Positions 17,349 to 26,960 are shown, counted from the first letter of the stretch. The stretch is 64,000 nt of DNA from Falsirhodobacter sp. 20TX0035 (GCF_028307215.1 NZ_JAQMHV010000004.1:124001-188000), one strand, 5' to 3'. Notes: generated by a model from the sequence alone, not told the origin. Numbers and translations are program-made.

Positions 17349-18641
17349 TCAGCGCGCCAGCACGATCTCGGCCCGCAACCCGCCCAGATCGGCGCTTTCC
17401 AAAAGCCGGAGCTGGCCCCCATGGCTGCGCGCGATGTCGGCCGCGATGGACAGGCCTAGGCCCACGCCGCCGCCTTGGTTGGGGTCGCGTTCGGCCCCCA
17501 GACGGGCAAAGGGCGTCAACGCCTGATCGCGCATCTCCTTCGGGATGCCGGGGCCGTCATCCTCCACCACCAGCCGGATGTGGTGCGGACTGCCGATCAG
17601 GCTGACCCGCGCCACGGTGCCATAACGCACCGCATTGCCCACGAGGTTTTCCAGCGCCCGCTTCACCGCCTGCGGACGCAGGGGCACCGTGGCGTGCACG
17701 TCCATCGGCCCCTGCAGCACGTTCTGGCCCATCCGTTCGGCATTGGTCACGACCTGACGGGCCAGTTCGGCCGCGTCGGCATGCACCACCTCTTCGGTCG
17801 CGTCGCCGCGCGTGAAGGCGAGGAATTCGTCCACCAGCCGCTCCATCTCCTGCACGTCGCGGCGCAGGTCGGCGGTCTCGTCCTCGTCCATCATGGCGAG
17901 TTCCAGCTTCATCCGCGTCAGTGGCGTGCGCAGGTCGTGGCTGATGCCCGACAGCATCAGGGTGCGCTGCTCGATGAACCGCTCGATCCGGTGGCGCATT
18001 TCTAGGAACGCGTTGCCCGCGGCCCGCACCTCCAGCGCGCCGCGGGGGCGATAGGGCACGGTGCGGCCCTTGCCGAACGCCTCCGCCACCTGGGCCAGCC
18101 GGGCGATGGGGCGCAGCTGGTTCGACAGGAACAGAAAGGCGATCACCGTCATCAGGATCGAGGTCATGATCATCAGCACCAGCAGCTGATGCGGGTTGGA
18201 GGCGGAGATTCGACGCCGGTCCACCTCCACATTCACAGGGCCGCGCGGGGTGTCGAGCAGCAGCCGAACCTCGCCATTGTCGTGCTGAAGGTTCACGGCC
18301 GTCAGCGGCAACCCGTCCCGCAGCGTGGCGATCAGCGCCCGGCCCGACACGTCCCAGAAGTCCCTGTGGTCCTCGTGAAAGTCCCAAACCGCCGGGGCCA
18401 GAAGCCGGATATGCAGCGCCTTGGCCACGCGCTGCGCTTCCTCGGGATCGGCGGCATAGCTGTCCAGAAGATAGCTCAGCTCAATCTCCAGCCCCCGGGC
18501 CATCTGCTGGGTCACGCCTTCGTAATGGCGCTGGATGAACTGAAGCGAGAAGACGAGCTGGATCGTCAGGATAGGCACGATCAGGATCAGGGCGGCGCGG
18601 CCCGACAGGCTTCGCGGCAAGGGGGGACGGAACTTGGCCAT
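17349..18641 (-). CDS. Sensor histidine kinase, EnvZ-like, no adjacent regulator
   Basis: A 430-residue inner-membrane histidine kinase. Seen: TM1 near residues 15-34 ([20 protein letters not shown]), a periplasmic domain of about 115 residues, TM2 near 150-173, a HAMP linker, the H-box '[18 protein letters not shown]' (phospho-His near residue 234), N-box '[11 protein letters not shown]', G1 'VEDDGPGIP' and G2 '[20 protein letters not shown]'. The layout (short cytoplasmic tail, periplasmic sensor, HAMP, HisKA) resembles EnvZ osmosensors. No response regulator lies on either side. The upstream neighbour is a divergent metallo-beta-lactamase gene 60 bases away. Confidence 0.92.
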   Translation of the reverse strand: MAKFRPPLPRSLSGRAALILIVPILTIQLVFSLQFIQRHYEGVTQQMARGLEIELSYLLDSYAADPEEAQRVAKALHIRLLAPAVWDFHEDHRDFWDVSGRALIATLRDGLPLTAVNLQHDNGEVRLLLDTPRGPVNVEVDRRRISASNPHQLLVLMIMTSILMTVIAFLFLSNQLRPIARLAQVAEAFGKGRTVPYRPRGALEVRAAGNAFLEMRHRIERFIEQRTLMLSGISHDLRTPLTRMKLELAMMDEDETADLRRDVQEMERLVDEFLAFTRGDATEEVVHADAAELARQVVTNAERMGQNVLQGPMDVHATVPLRPQAVKRALENLVGNAVRYGTVARVSLIGSPHHIRLVVEDDGPGIPKEMRDQALTPFARLGAERDPNQGGGVGLGLSIAADIARSHGGQLRLLESADLGGLRAEIVLAR

Positions 18642-18701
18642 GACCGAAGCTTATCCCCACCCGCTGCCACGGCAAGACTTTATCCCGCCGTGCGATGCGA
18701 T

Positions 18702-19493
18702 ATGTTGCGGCGCATGATGGAACCCGGCCTCCGATGCCTTCTGGCACCCAACCCTTCGCCCATGACCTTTCGTGGCACGAACACCTACATCCTTGGCCGC
18801 GGCGAGGTGGCCGTTATGGACCCCGGCCCCGATGATCCCACCCATCTTCAGGCCATCCTGGACGCAACGCGCGGCGAAACGATCACCCATATCCTGATGA
18901 GCCATGATCACCACGACCACTCGGCGCTGGTGCCGAAGCTGAAGGAAGCAACGGGCGCGCCGCTGCTGGCCTTTCATGCGCCGACCTCGGCCCTTGTGCC
19001 GGACGTGGCGCTGCAAGACGGGGACCGCGTGGAGGGTGACACATGGGCGGTGGAGGTGATCCACACACCGGGGCACACCGATGACCATCTGTGCTTCGCC
19101 ACCGGCGATCTGTGCCTGACGGGGGATCACGTGATGGGCTGGGCCACCTCCGCCATCATTCCGCCGCGCGGCAACCTGAGAGCCTACATGGACTCCCTCG
19201 ACAAGATGGCCGCGCGGCCATGGCGGCGCTTCCTTTCCGCGCATGGCGACCCGATCGAGGAGCCGGCCCGGCGGCTGGAGGCGCTGAAGGCCAGCCGGCA
19301 GGCGCGCGAAGCGTCGATCCTGTCGCTGCTGGACAGTGGCGGGCTGACGCTGGACGATCTTGTCGCGCAGCTTTACCGCCGGCTGGGGCCCGGCCTTGCC
19401 CGGGCTGCCCGCCTGAACGTGGAGGCGCATGTGATCGCGCTGGCCGAAGATGGACGACTGCTGCGGGAGGGCGACCGGGTCGTCCGATCATAA
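18702..19493 (+). CDS. Metallo-beta-lactamase-fold hydrolase (LACTB2-like)
   Basis: A protein of up to 263 residues with an MBL domain and a C-terminal winged-helix-like tail, the layout of LACTB2/RNase-like and glyoxalase-II-like enzymes. Seen: 'LAPNPSPMTFRGTNTYILG' (residues about 12-30), zinc motif 'SHDHHDH' (H-x-H-x-D-H) near 66-72, 'HTPGHTDDHLCF', 'TGDHVMGW' and a final His in 'FLSAHGDPIEEP'. All metal ligands are present. The start is uncertain among ATGs at 18702, 18714 and 18717, and none has a convincing ribosome site. It is divergent from the histidine kinase. Substrate unknown. Confidence 0.88.
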   Translation: MLRRMMEPGLRCLLAPNPSPMTFRGTNTYILGRGEVAVMDPGPDDPTHLQAILDATRGETITHILMSHDHHDHSALVPKLKEATGAPLLAFHAPTSALVPDVALQDGDRVEGDTWAVEVIHTPGHTDDHLCFATGDLCLTGDHVMGWATSAIIPPRGNLRAYMDSLDKMAARPWRRFLSAHGDPIEEPARRLEALKASRQAREASILSLLDSGGLTLDDLVAQLYRRLGPGLARAARLNVEAHVIALAEDGRLLREGDRVVRS

Positions 19494-19564
19494 ACCCGCC
19501 AACGGCGGGAACATTTCCGAAGCACGCAACGTTTGCACGGGCAACATCCGAAAGGGACTTTCCA

Positions 19565-19702
19565 ATGCGTAAACTGACGCTTCTGCCGATCCTCGCTCTG
19601 GCCGCTTTGGCCGCATGCAACACGGTCGAAGGTGCAGGTAACGACCTCTCGGCCGCTGGCACCGCCATCAGCCAAGAGTCTCGCGAAGTGCAGGCACGCT
19701 AA
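19565..19702 (+). CDS. Entericidin-like small lipoprotein
   Basis: A 45-residue lipoprotein of the entericidin A/B type. Seen: signal peptide 'MRKLTLLPILALAALAAC' with lipobox L-A-A-C at 15-18, then the short 'NTVEGAGNDLSAAGTAISQ' stretch that is diagnostic for entericidins (N-T-x-x-G-x-G-x-D). AAGGGA precedes the ATG and a strong hairpin terminator follows. In enteric bacteria the pair EcnA/EcnB was described as antidote and toxin. Alphaproteobacterial relatives usually occur singly, as here, and are best viewed as stress-induced envelope lipoproteins. Confidence 0.9.
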   Translation: MRKLTLLPILALAALAACNTVEGAGNDLSAAGTAISQESREVQAR

Positions 19703-19709
19703 GACGAGG

Positions 19710-19741
19710 AAGGCCGGTCGAAAGACCGGCCTTCTTTCTTT
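19710..19741 (+). terminator. Rho-independent terminator after the entericidin-like gene
   Basis: AAGGCCGGTC and its exact reverse complement GACCGGCCTT surround a GAAA tetraloop, followed by CTTTCTTT. It serves the small lipoprotein gene, and the stop codon of the opposite-strand aldehyde dehydrogenase touches its 3' end. The A-rich 5' side is weak, so activity in the other direction is doubtful. Confidence 0.9.
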
Positions 19742-21174
19742 CAATGCGCGGCAGTTACGAACCGCGTGTCCAGATAGGCCATCACGGCCTCGGACCCGCC
19801 CTCGGTGCCGTAGCCACTGTCCTTGATCCCGCCGAACGGCGTTTCCGGCAGCGCCAGACCCACGTGGTTGATCGAGATCATGCCCGATTCCACCTCGCGC
19901 CCGATCCGCTCCACCGCTTCGTGGCTGCGGGCATAGGCATAGGCGGCAAGCCCGAATTCCAGCCGGTTCGCCTCGGCGATCATGTCATCCAGCGAGGCCA
20001 TGCGGTTCACGATGGCGACGGGGCCGAAGGGCTCCTCGTTCATGATGCGGGCGTTCAGCGGCACGTCGGCCAGAACCGTAGGTTCGAAGAACCAGCCCTT
20101 GTTGCCGATGCGGTGACCGCCGGTGACCAGGGTCGCCCCCTTCTCCACCGCGTCGCCGATCAGCTCCTCCATCATGGGGATGCGGCGTTCGTTGGCCAGC
20201 GGGCCCATCTCCACGCCTTCGTCAAAGCCGTTGCCCACCTTGATCTTCTGCAGACCCGAGGAGAACGCGTCGAGGAACTTGTCCGAGATCTTCTGATCCA
20301 CCAGGAACCGCGTGGGCGACACGCAGACCTGCCCCGCGTTGCGCGTCTTGCTGGCGGCCATCTGCGCGGCGGCCTTTTCCCAGTCGGCGTCGCCCGCCAC
20401 GATCACCGGCGCGTGCCCGCCCAGTTCCATCGTCGCGCGCTTCATGTGCTGGCCCGCCATGCCCGCCAGCAGCTTGCCCACGGGGGTAGAGCCTGTGAAG
20501 CTGATCTTGCGGATCACCGGGTGCTTGATCAGGTATTCCGAAATCTCGGCCGGGACGCCGTAGACGAGGCCGAGCACCCCGTTCGGGACGCCCGCATCGG
20601 CAAAGGCCCGGATCAGCTCGGCGGGCGAGGCCGGCGTTTCCTCGGGCGCCTTTACGATGAACGAGCATCCGGCGGCCAGCGCGGCGCACAGCTTGCGCAC
20701 CACCTGGTTGATGGGGAAGTTCCACGGCGTGAAGGCGGCCACGGGACCGACGGGATGACGGACGGCCAGTTGCTGGACACCCACCGTGCGGGCCGGGATG
20801 ATCTGGCCGTAGGTGCGGCGCGCTTCCTCGGCGAACCAGTCGATCGTGTCGGCGGCGCCCATCACTTCCATGCGGGCCTGCGCCAGCGGCTTGCCCTGTT
20901 CGCGCGTCATCATGGGGGCGATGGTGTCGGCGCGTTCGCGCAGGATCTCGGCCGCGCGGCGCATCAGCTTCGACCGGTCGAAGGGCGACGTCTTGCGCCA
21001 CACGTCGAACCCGCGCAGCGTGGCGGCCAGCGCGTCGTCCAGATCCGCCGTGCGGGCGTGGGCGACGTGGCCGATCACCTCCTCGGTTGCGGGATCGACC
21101 ACGGGGATCGTGGCACCGTCGCAGGCGGCGCGCCAGGTGCCATCGATGAACAGCTGCGTGTCAGGATAGGTCAT
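19741..21174 (-). CDS. NAD(P)-dependent aldehyde dehydrogenase, succinate-semialdehyde type
   Basis: A 477-residue ALDH-superfamily enzyme. Seen: '[34 protein letters not shown]' region (residues about 145-178) with the cofactor Lys, '[11 protein letters not shown]', the catalytic Glu in 'MELGGHAP' near 253, the catalytic Cys in 'NAGQVCVSP' near 286 and 'EEPFGPVA'. The '[20 protein letters not shown]' end fits the succinate-semialdehyde/2-ketoglutarate-semialdehyde dehydrogenase branch (GabD-like). There is no GABA transaminase or sugar-acid gene alongside, so the physiological aldehyde is not settled. Confidence 0.88.
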   Translation of the reverse strand: MTYPDTQLFIDGTWRAACDGATIPVVDPATEEVIGHVAHARTADLDDALAATLRGFDVWRKTSPFDRSKLMRRAAEILRERADTIAPMMTREQGKPLAQARMEVMGAADTIDWFAEEARRTYGQIIPARTVGVQQLAVRHPVGPVAAFTPWNFPINQVVRKLCAALAAGCSFIVKAPEETPASPAELIRAFADAGVPNGVLGLVYGVPAEISEYLIKHPVIRKISFTGSTPVGKLLAGMAGQHMKRATMELGGHAPVIVAGDADWEKAAAQMAASKTRNAGQVCVSPTRFLVDQKISDKFLDAFSSGLQKIKVGNGFDEGVEMGPLANERRIPMMEELIGDAVEKGATLVTGGHRIGNKGWFFEPTVLADVPLNARIMNEEPFGPVAIVNRMASLDDMIAEANRLEFGLAAYAYARSHEAVERIGREVESGMISINHVGLALPETPFGGIKDSGYGTEGGSEAVMAYLDTRFVTAAH

Positions 21175-21251
21175 GCATCACTCTTTCGGAGGGCGGCGCC
21201 GTGGCCGCACGTCTTCGGATGCCTGAAACGTGGTCCCTGCACCGGGCGGCG

Positions 21252-22445
21252 TCAAGCCGCCTTGCGGCGCGGCAGCATCGGCGCGGTGGCAAGGATGGCG
21301 TATCCGACCAGCCCCGACAGGAGCGATCCCATCAGGATGCCGATCTTCACTTCCTCCTGAACGATGGGATCATCGAAGGCCAGAAGTCCGATGAACAGGC
21401 TCATGGTGAACCCGATGCCGCACAGGATCGACACGCCGAAGACCTGCCGCCATGTGGCGTCGGCCGGAAGATCCACGATGTTGGTCTTCACCAGAACGAA
21501 CACCGCCCCGAAGACGCCGATCATCTTGCCCGCGAACAGCCCGGCCGCCACGCCCAGCGTGGCCGGCGCGACGAAGACGGCGGGATCCACCCCGATCAGC
21601 GACACGCCGGCGTTCGCGAAGCCGAAGATCGGCACGATGAAGAAGGCCACCGGGTTGTGCAGCGCCTGTTCCAGACGGTGCAGGGGCGACACGTCGCCCT
21701 TCGCTTCGGGCAGGCCGGGGGTCCGCTGGATCGGGACGCACAGCGCCAGGATCACGCCAGCCAGCGTCGCGTGCACGCCTGAACGGAACACGAAAACCCA
21801 CAGGACGACGCCCAGGAGCAGATAGGGCCACAGGCTGCGCACCCCGCCCCGGTTCAGGACCAGAAGCGCCCCAATGACAAAGGCCGCCGCGATCAGGTCC
21901 GGGATCGACAGGCCCGAGGTGTAGAACACCGCGATGACCACCACCGCCCCCAGATCGTCGATGATGGCCAGCGCCGCGAGGAAGATCTTGAGCGAGACGG
22001 GCACCCGCGGGCCCAGAAGCGACAGCACGCCAAGCGCGAAGGCGATGTCGGTGGCGGAAGGGATGGCCCAGCCGCGCAGGACCTCCGGATGATCGCGGTT
22101 GATGAAGATGTAGATCAGCGCCGGCACCGCCATGCCGAACAGCGCGGCCACCCCGGGCAGGATGCGGCGCGGCCAGGTGGACAGCTGTCCATCCGTCATC
22201 TCGCGCTTGATCTCCAGCCCGACCATCAGGAAGAACACCGCCATCAGGGCGTCGTTGATCCAGTGCTGCAGGCTCAGCGGCCCGATATGTGCATGCAGCA
22301 CCGTCGAATAGACGAGGTGCAACGGCGAATTCGCGACGAGGATCGCCAGAACGGCCGTCACCATCAGGATGATGCCGCCCGACGATTCGCTTTGCAGGAA
22401 GGTGCGGAAGCTAAGATTGCCCTTTCCGGGCCGGGAGTTGGTCAT
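21252..22445 (-). CDS. nhaA: Na+/H+ antiporter NhaA
   Basis: A 397-residue inner-membrane antiporter that expels Na+ in exchange for protons. Seen: 'MVGLEIKREMTDGQLS' near residues 75-90, 'PSATDIAFALGVLSLLG' with the paired-Asp region 'AALAIIDDLGAVVVIAVFY' near 155-173 (the two transport aspartates Asp-Asp), and the C-terminal 'FGVSILCGIGFTMSLFIG' helix. About eleven hydrophobic segments are visible. The gene is monocistronic. ATG 22445 follows a short leader. Confidence 0.95.
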   Translation of the reverse strand: MTNSRPGKGNLSFRTFLQSESSGGIILMVTAVLAILVANSPLHLVYSTVLHAHIGPLSLQHWINDALMAVFFLMVGLEIKREMTDGQLSTWPRRILPGVAALFGMAVPALIYIFINRDHPEVLRGWAIPSATDIAFALGVLSLLGPRVPVSLKIFLAALAIIDDLGAVVVIAVFYTSGLSIPDLIAAAFVIGALLVLNRGGVRSLWPYLLLGVVLWVFVFRSGVHATLAGVILALCVPIQRTPGLPEAKGDVSPLHRLEQALHNPVAFFIVPIFGFANAGVSLIGVDPAVFVAPATLGVAAGLFAGKMIGVFGAVFVLVKTNIVDLPADATWRQVFGVSILCGIGFTMSLFIGLLAFDDPIVQEEVKIGILMGSLLSGLVGYAILATAPMLPRRKAA

Positions 22446-22579
22446 GGATCTGCGTCCCTTTGAACGAAAGGTTGTGTCAGTCTCCGTTCAGGGATGCCGA
22501 TCCGACGCACGCAGCACACGCCGGGACGGTTCGATCCTAAAGGCAGCGCATCAGGTTGCCAAGATGGCACCGCCCCGGA

Positions 22580-23971
22580 TCAGATATCGCCGGGCTGCGG
22601 CCCGCTGCGCCGGTCCCACGGCACTGGAAGGTTGCAGTTCTGGCAGATCTGCGACAGGGCCTTGCGCAGGCCCTCCTCCACTGTCGGGTGATAGATGGGC
22701 TGGTCCAGCATCTCGGCCGCCGTCATGCCCTGACTGATGGCGAGCGCGAAATAGTGGGCCACATGTTCGCCGTCGGGCATGCACAGGGTGGCCGACAGGA
22801 TCCGCCCCTCGGCGTCCCCTTCCAGCCGGACGAAGCCGCGGTTGCGCGCCTCCACCCGGGCGCGGCCTTGGTCAGCGTAATCGGCCTGGCCGGTGACGGT
22901 CTCCGTCCTCTCCGGCACATGGCCGACGGTGGCGACGTTGGGATGGGTGAAGGCGATGGCCATCGGCACCTTGCGCTGCGCCGACCGGATGTCCGACAGG
23001 TTCGCCGCGTTGCGGCCGGCGATGCTGCCCTCGGCCGTCGCTTCGTGCAGGACGGGACGGTCGTGATTGGCGTCGCCCGCGATGAAGATCGTGGAGGATC
23101 CGCAGCGCAGCGTGCCCTTGTCGAAGACGGGCGTGCCGTGGTCGTCCAGTTCGATCCCCGCCGCCTCCAGCCCCAGCCCTTTCAGCGCGGGCGGTCGGCC
23201 GGCGGCCACGAGGATCCGGTCCACCGTCACGGAGCCGCCGTCCCAGTCCAGCCGCGCGGCGGCGCCGTCGCGGGCCACCTTCACCTCCGCCTCCAGATGC
23301 ACAGCCATGTCCTCGCGCAGGAAATCGGCCATGCAGGCGGCCTCCTCTCCCTTCAGGCCCGCAACACCGGTGCCGGAATCCAGCAGCGTCACCTCGACGC
23401 CCAAGCGTGCGAAAGCTTGCGCCAGTTCGGCCCCGAGCGAGCCTGCACCGATCACACCCAGACGTTTCGGAAGGTCCTCAAGCTCAAACACCGTCTCGTT
23501 CGTCAGCACGAGGTCGGAGATGACCTCGTATTCCTTCGGCACCGAGGGGGCGGCCCCCGTCGCGATGACGATCGCCTTGGCCGTCACCTCTTCCCCGCTG
23601 TCCAGCTTCAGCGTGGTGGCGGAGGTGAAGCGCGCCCGGCCCTTCAGCTTCTGCGGAACCTCGTCATAGCTGTCCTTCACCCCGGCCACGAAATGGTCCC
23701 GCAGGGCACGCACGCGGGCCATGACCGCCTTGCCATCCACCGTGGCCTTGGCGTTCACCCCGAACTCCGGCGCCTGACGGACGGCGTGGGCCGCGCTGGC
23801 CGCCGCGATCAGAAGCTTCGACGGCATGCAGCCCACGGCGGCGCAGGTCGTGCCGCGAAAAGCGGGGTCAATCAGCACGGTGCGCGCCCCGTTCTTGCGG
23901 GCATGGCGTTCTGCCGCAAGCCCGGCGGTTCCCGCGCCGATCACGGCCACGTCGCAGTCGATGGATGTCAT
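22580..23971 (-). CDS. Dihydrolipoyl dehydrogenase-like flavoprotein disulfide reductase
   Basis: A 463-residue FAD- and NAD(P)-binding oxidoreductase of the class I pyridine-nucleotide disulfide family. Seen: FAD motif 'VAVIGAGTAGLAAE' at 8-21, the redox-active pair in 'GTTCAAVGCMPSK' near 41-53 (C-x4-C), 'VIATGAAPSVP', the NAD motif 'GVIGAGSLGAELAQAFARLG', and 'FIAGDANHDRPVLHEA'. The C-terminal 'IYHPTVEEGL' supplies the active His-Glu of the interface. CAAVGC replaces the usual CLNVGC. It stands apart from any 2-oxoacid dehydrogenase genes, so a stand-alone role (as in Lpd3/MerA-like proteins) is possible. Confidence 0.87.
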   Translation of the reverse strand: MTSIDCDVAVIGAGTAGLAAERHARKNGARTVLIDPAFRGTTCAAVGCMPSKLLIAAASAAHAVRQAPEFGVNAKATVDGKAVMARVRALRDHFVAGVKDSYDEVPQKLKGRARFTSATTLKLDSGEEVTAKAIVIATGAAPSVPKEYEVISDLVLTNETVFELEDLPKRLGVIGAGSLGAELAQAFARLGVEVTLLDSGTGVAGLKGEEAACMADFLREDMAVHLEAEVKVARDGAAARLDWDGGSVTVDRILVAAGRPPALKGLGLEAAGIELDDHGTPVFDKGTLRCGSSTIFIAGDANHDRPVLHEATAEGSIAGRNAANLSDIRSAQRKVPMAIAFTHPNVATVGHVPERTETVTGQADYADQGRARVEARNRGFVRLEGDAEGRILSATLCMPDGEHVAHYFALAISQGMTAAEMLDQPIYHPTVEEGLRKALSQICQNCNLPVPWDRRSGPQPGDI

Positions 23972-24069
23972 GGTGTTCTCCTTCCCGGCCGAAACACGCC
24001 GGTCGCGGCCCCGGTTCCGGGGGAACCCCTACGCGCCCGAACGGTTCACCACGTGCAAAGGAGATTCCG

Positions 24070-24225
24070 ATGACCCGCGAAGCCGATCCCCACGATGAAG
24101 CCGAGAAGATCCGGGACGAACGCGCCCGCGCCGCCCGGTCCGAAGAGGAACGCCAGAAGATCAAGGACAGCCCGGTGGAGCCGCTTCTGAAGGAGCCGGG
24201 ACGCGGCACGAAGGAATGGGACTGA
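24070..24225 (+). CDS. Small charged protein, unknown function
   Basis: A 51-residue, highly charged protein (Glu, Asp, Arg and Lys make up about half) with no hydrophobic segment. It probably forms one long helix (DEAEKIRDERARAARSEEERQKIKD) and ends 'LKEPGRGTKEWD'. AAGGAG stands six bases ahead of the ATG, a strong start. The stop is one base from the TTG of the next gene, so the two are probably one unit. Family not recognised. Confidence 0.7.
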   Translation: MTREADPHDEAEKIRDERARAARSEEERQKIKDSPVEPLLKEPGRGTKEWD

Positions 24226-24226
24226 T

Positions 24227-24871
24227 TTGTTACCCTTGCTTCTTGAATACGCGCCGCTGATCTCGGCCCTTCTGGCCGGCGTAACGGCGGTGATCTGGAT
24301 CGTCTACCTGAACGTCTTCCTGATGAGCTATCGGCGGCAGCACTGCCCGTCGATCCTCATCACCTCGGGCGCCGGGCGGGGGCTGAGCTCCCACTGCTTC
24401 GTGACGAACCTGGGGTTGGAGCCGGTGTTCCTTCTGGACATCGTGCTGGACGCCCGCACCACGGACGGACAGCGCCTGCACGCCGTGATCCCCGAACGCA
24501 ACGAACGCCACAGCGACGACGAAAGCCCCGAGACGGACGCCCGTGGTGCCACCAACCTCGGCCCGCTGGCGAGCGGCGAGGAAAAGGACATCGGCCGCTT
24601 CACGACGCTGATCCAGCGGGCGCATGCGGAAAATCCCGAATGGGCCGAGGATCTGACTTACAAATCGCTGAAGATCACCGTGGTCGCCGTCACGGCCAGC
24701 CGGGCGCGCCTGTATGGCGCCGAACGGGAATACATCATCGGAGAGGATCGGCACGGCCATCCCTGCCTGCGCCCCACCACCATCAAGGCGCGCCAGATCG
24801 ACAGCTTCCTGGGGCGCCGCGCCTTGGGCCGCGTGCTGCGCGAAGATCTGGGCCTGATGGAAGCGCAATAG
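24227..24871 (+). CDS. Membrane-anchored protein, unknown function
   Basis: A 214-residue protein with one N-terminal membrane segment (about residues 8-33, ISALLAGVTAVIWIVYLNVFL) followed by a soluble domain. The domain opens with beta-rich, lipocalin/TarF-unrelated sequence ('SSHCFVTNLGLEPVFLLDIVLD') and ends with helices ('IKARQIDSFLGRRALGRVLRED'). The positive residues YRRQH just after the segment suggest that the soluble part is cytoplasmic. The start is TTG, one base after the preceding stop, probably by re-initiation. I do not recognise the family. A hairpin terminator follows directly. Confidence 0.7.
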   Translation: MLPLLLEYAPLISALLAGVTAVIWIVYLNVFLMSYRRQHCPSILITSGAGRGLSSHCFVTNLGLEPVFLLDIVLDARTTDGQRLHAVIPERNERHSDDESPETDARGATNLGPLASGEEKDIGRFTTLIQRAHAENPEWAEDLTYKSLKITVVAVTASRARLYGAEREYIIGEDRHGHPCLRPTTIKARQIDSFLGRRALGRVLREDLGLMEAQ

Positions 24872-24905
24872 AAAAAGGCCCGCCATAAGGCGGGCCTTTT
24901 GATCG
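24872..24905 (+). terminator. Bidirectional-looking hairpin terminator
   Basis: AAAAGGCCCGCC, loop ATAA, GGCGGGCCTTTT: an almost perfect 12-bp stem with A-runs on one side and T-runs on the other. It lies between the convergent unknown membrane-protein gene and rpsI, so it can stop transcripts from both sides. Confidence 0.93.
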
Positions 24906-24918
24906 ACAATGAAGCGGA

Positions 24919-25404
24919 TCAGCGCTTGGAGAACTGGAAGCTGCGGCGGGCTTTGGCCTTGCCGTATTTCTTCCGTTCCACGACGCGGCTGTCGCGCGTC
25001 AGGAAGCCTGCGGCTTTCAGCGCACCACGCAGCGAGGGATCGTAGAGCTGCAGGGCCTTGGACACGCCGTGCTTCACCGCACCGGCCTGACCCGACAGAC
25101 CGCCGCCGGCGACCGTGGCCACCACGTCGAACTGGCCTTCGCGGTTCGCGATCGTGAACGGCTGGCGCAGGATCATCTGCAGCACGGGACGGGCGAAGTA
25201 GGCCGCCATTTCCTTGCCGTTGACCGTGACCTTGCCCGAACCCGGCTTGATCCAGACGCGGGCGACCGCGTCCTTGCGCTTGCCGGTGGCATAGGCGCGG
25301 CCCTGTGCGTCGCGCACCGGCTCACGGGTGATGGTCGCCACGGCTTCCGGAGCGGACTCCGACACGGCCGACTTCAGGTCGTCGAGGGATTTGATGTCAG
25401 CCAT
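24919..25404 (-). CDS. rpsI: 30S ribosomal protein S9
   Basis: A 161-residue ribosomal protein S9 with the roughly 30-residue N-terminal extension usual in alphaproteobacteria. Seen: '[29 protein letters not shown]' region (about 35-63), '[19 protein letters not shown]' near 99-117, and the invariant basic tail '[20 protein letters not shown]', whose last residues reach the P-site tRNA. It is two bases downstream of rplM, the standard operon. Confidence 0.98.
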   Translation of the reverse strand: MADIKSLDDLKSAVSESAPEAVATITREPVRDAQGRAYATGKRKDAVARVWIKPGSGKVTVNGKEMAAYFARPVLQMILRQPFTIANREGQFDVVATVAGGGLSGQAGAVKHGVSKALQLYDPSLRGALKAAGFLTRDSRVVERKKYGKAKARRSFQFSKR

Positions 25405-25406
25405 GA

Positions 25407-25871
25407 TCAGGCGCTCCGCGTGTTTTTCGGGTTCAGCGACGCAACGTCGAGAACGGTCGGCTGCTGAGCTTCGTGCGGATGTTCGGCGCTGGCGTAGACG
25501 CGCAGGTTCGTCATCTGCTGACGGCCGAGGCTGTTGCGGGTGATCATGCGCTCGACGGCCTTGGTCACCACACGCTCGGGGTGGGCGCCGTCCAGCACTT
25601 GGGCTGCGGTGCGGAACTTGATCCCGCCCGGGTGGCCGGTGTGCCAGTAGTAACGCTTGTCGGCGCGCTTGTTGCCCGTCATCTGCACCTTGTCAGCGTT
25701 GATGACGATGACGTTGTCACCCATGTCCATGTGGGGGGTGAACGTCGGCTTATGCTTGCCGCGCAGGATGCTGGCGACGATCGTGGCGAGGCGGCCCAGA
25801 ACGATGCCTTCGGCGTCGATCAGGATCCACTTCTTCTCGATGTCCGCCGGAGTAGCGGTAAAGGTTTTCAT
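25407..25871 (-). CDS. rplM: 50S ribosomal protein L13
   Basis: A 154-residue ribosomal protein L13. Seen: '[30 protein letters not shown]' (about 12-41), '[30 protein letters not shown]' (about 52-81), '[30 protein letters not shown]'. ATG 25871 is chosen. A GTG one codon earlier is possible. The AGGG seven bases upstream suits the ATG. It is the first gene of rplM-rpsI, with a clear promoter upstream. Confidence 0.98.
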   Translation of the reverse strand: MKTFTATPADIEKKWILIDAEGIVLGRLATIVASILRGKHKPTFTPHMDMGDNVIVINADKVQMTGNKRADKRYYWHTGHPGGIKFRTAAQVLDGAHPERVVTKAVERMITRNSLGRQQMTNLRVYASAEHPHEAQQPTVLDVASLNPKNTRSA

Positions 25872-25924
25872 CACTGAACCCTAATCGAAGTGGGGCGAGG
25901 CAGGGCCCCGCGGATTGATGAGGG

Positions 25925-25953
25925 TATATCCATCATTGCCGCCACAGCGTCAA
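25925..25953 (-). promoter_or_regulatory. Sigma70-type promoter for rplM-rpsI
   Basis: On the minus strand TTGACG (-35) and GATATA (-10) are separated by exactly 17 bases, 50-odd bases ahead of the rplM start. This is the best promoter match I saw in the window and is where a strong ribosomal-protein promoter is expected. Confidence 0.65.
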
Positions 25954-26018
25954 GCACAAGGCCATTAATTTGATATAATAAAAACAATGGCTTGCGAAAA
26001 CGGTATTCTGCTACCCCA

Positions 26019-26792
26019 TCACCGTAGGCGCGGCGGACGTGTCGGATCGGTGCCCGGGGCCTGCGCGGCGGGACGTTCCTGCGCCTGCGGTGCCGGCATG
26101 TCCAGCCGCATCCCAATCTCGGCCATGCGGCGTGCAGCGGGACCATCGGGCAGGCACACCACGTCCATCTCCCCCGCGTCGATGCCCGAGAATGTGAGTG
26201 CCTCGGCCGCGGAACGGGCCAGCGCCTCCTCCGCCTCTTCCCGCGCGCCGATGAAGGCCAGAAGATGCCCGTGCCGGCCGTCGGAATAGGACACGCCCGC
26301 CAGCAGCGCGTGGCTGGCCAGACCGCCCGCATGGGCCAGCTTCTGCCCCAGGGCGTCCAGAAGGCGCTGCGGCACTTGCGGCGGAAGAAACGCCGTCGGC
26401 ACCGCTTCGGCCCGCTCAGGGGCGTGGTCCAGCGTGCCGGCCAGCCAGTCCACCGCCTCGGGCGGAAGCAGCATCGCGCTGTCGGCACCCAGGTTGACGG
26501 CCAGCCCCACCCCCTGCCCGGCCAGTTGCCGCGCGATCACCCGCCCCGGCAGCGCCGCGTAGGTGTTGGTGACGCCGGTGAAGGCCGACAGCTTGTCGTC
26601 GCTGTCGAAGGCCAGCACGTAGGGGCCATCGTCCAGGGGGAACAGCTTCGGCGTGACGGCGCCTTCCCGTGCCTCCCCTTCTGTCAGGCAGACCAGTTCG
26701 GCCTCGGCCAGACGTTCGTAATATGTCAGGCGCGCGGCATCGTCGGCGTCATTGGCGGCCATGTTCGCATAGGCATGATCAAGGGGGGTCAT
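26019..26792 (-). CDS. SseB-like N-terminal domain protein
   Basis: A 257-residue soluble protein resembling the SseB family N-terminal domain. Seen: 'YYERLAEAELVCLTEGE' near 24-40, 'PKLFPLDDGPYVLAFDSDDKLSAFTGVTNTYAALPGR' region (about 48-84), 'GLAVNLGADSAMLLPPEAVDWL'. This strand pattern, with a phenylalanine-led 'F.d.dkL..f', is typical. The C-terminal half carries a second, less conserved domain and a Pro-rich tail (PTRPPRLR). SseB-type domains are associated with secretion chaperones and enhanced-serine-sensitivity proteins, but the function here is unknown. It is monocistronic and divergent from the capsule export genes. Confidence 0.75.
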   Translation of the reverse strand: MTPLDHAYANMAANDADDAARLTYYERLAEAELVCLTEGEAREGAVTPKLFPLDDGPYVLAFDSDDKLSAFTGVTNTYAALPGRVIARQLAGQGVGLAVNLGADSAMLLPPEAVDWLAGTLDHAPERAEAVPTAFLPPQVPQRLLDALGQKLAHAGGLASHALLAGVSYSDGRHGHLLAFIGAREEAEEALARSAAEALTFSGIDAGEMDVVCLPDGPAARRMAEIGMRLDMPAPQAQERPAAQAPGTDPTRPPRLR

Positions 26793-26960
26793 CGCGTTCT
26801 CCGGGACGGCGGGGCTGGACCAGCCATCCTACGATTTCACGCGGAACGCCAGCCCCGCGCGGGCAGGATTCTTAACGATGTTCCGCGATGATTGTCATGT
26901 GGGCCAGCCTGTCGTAGAGGTTGGACGGGGGCGCCCCGATCCGCGGGACAGGAAACTCGG

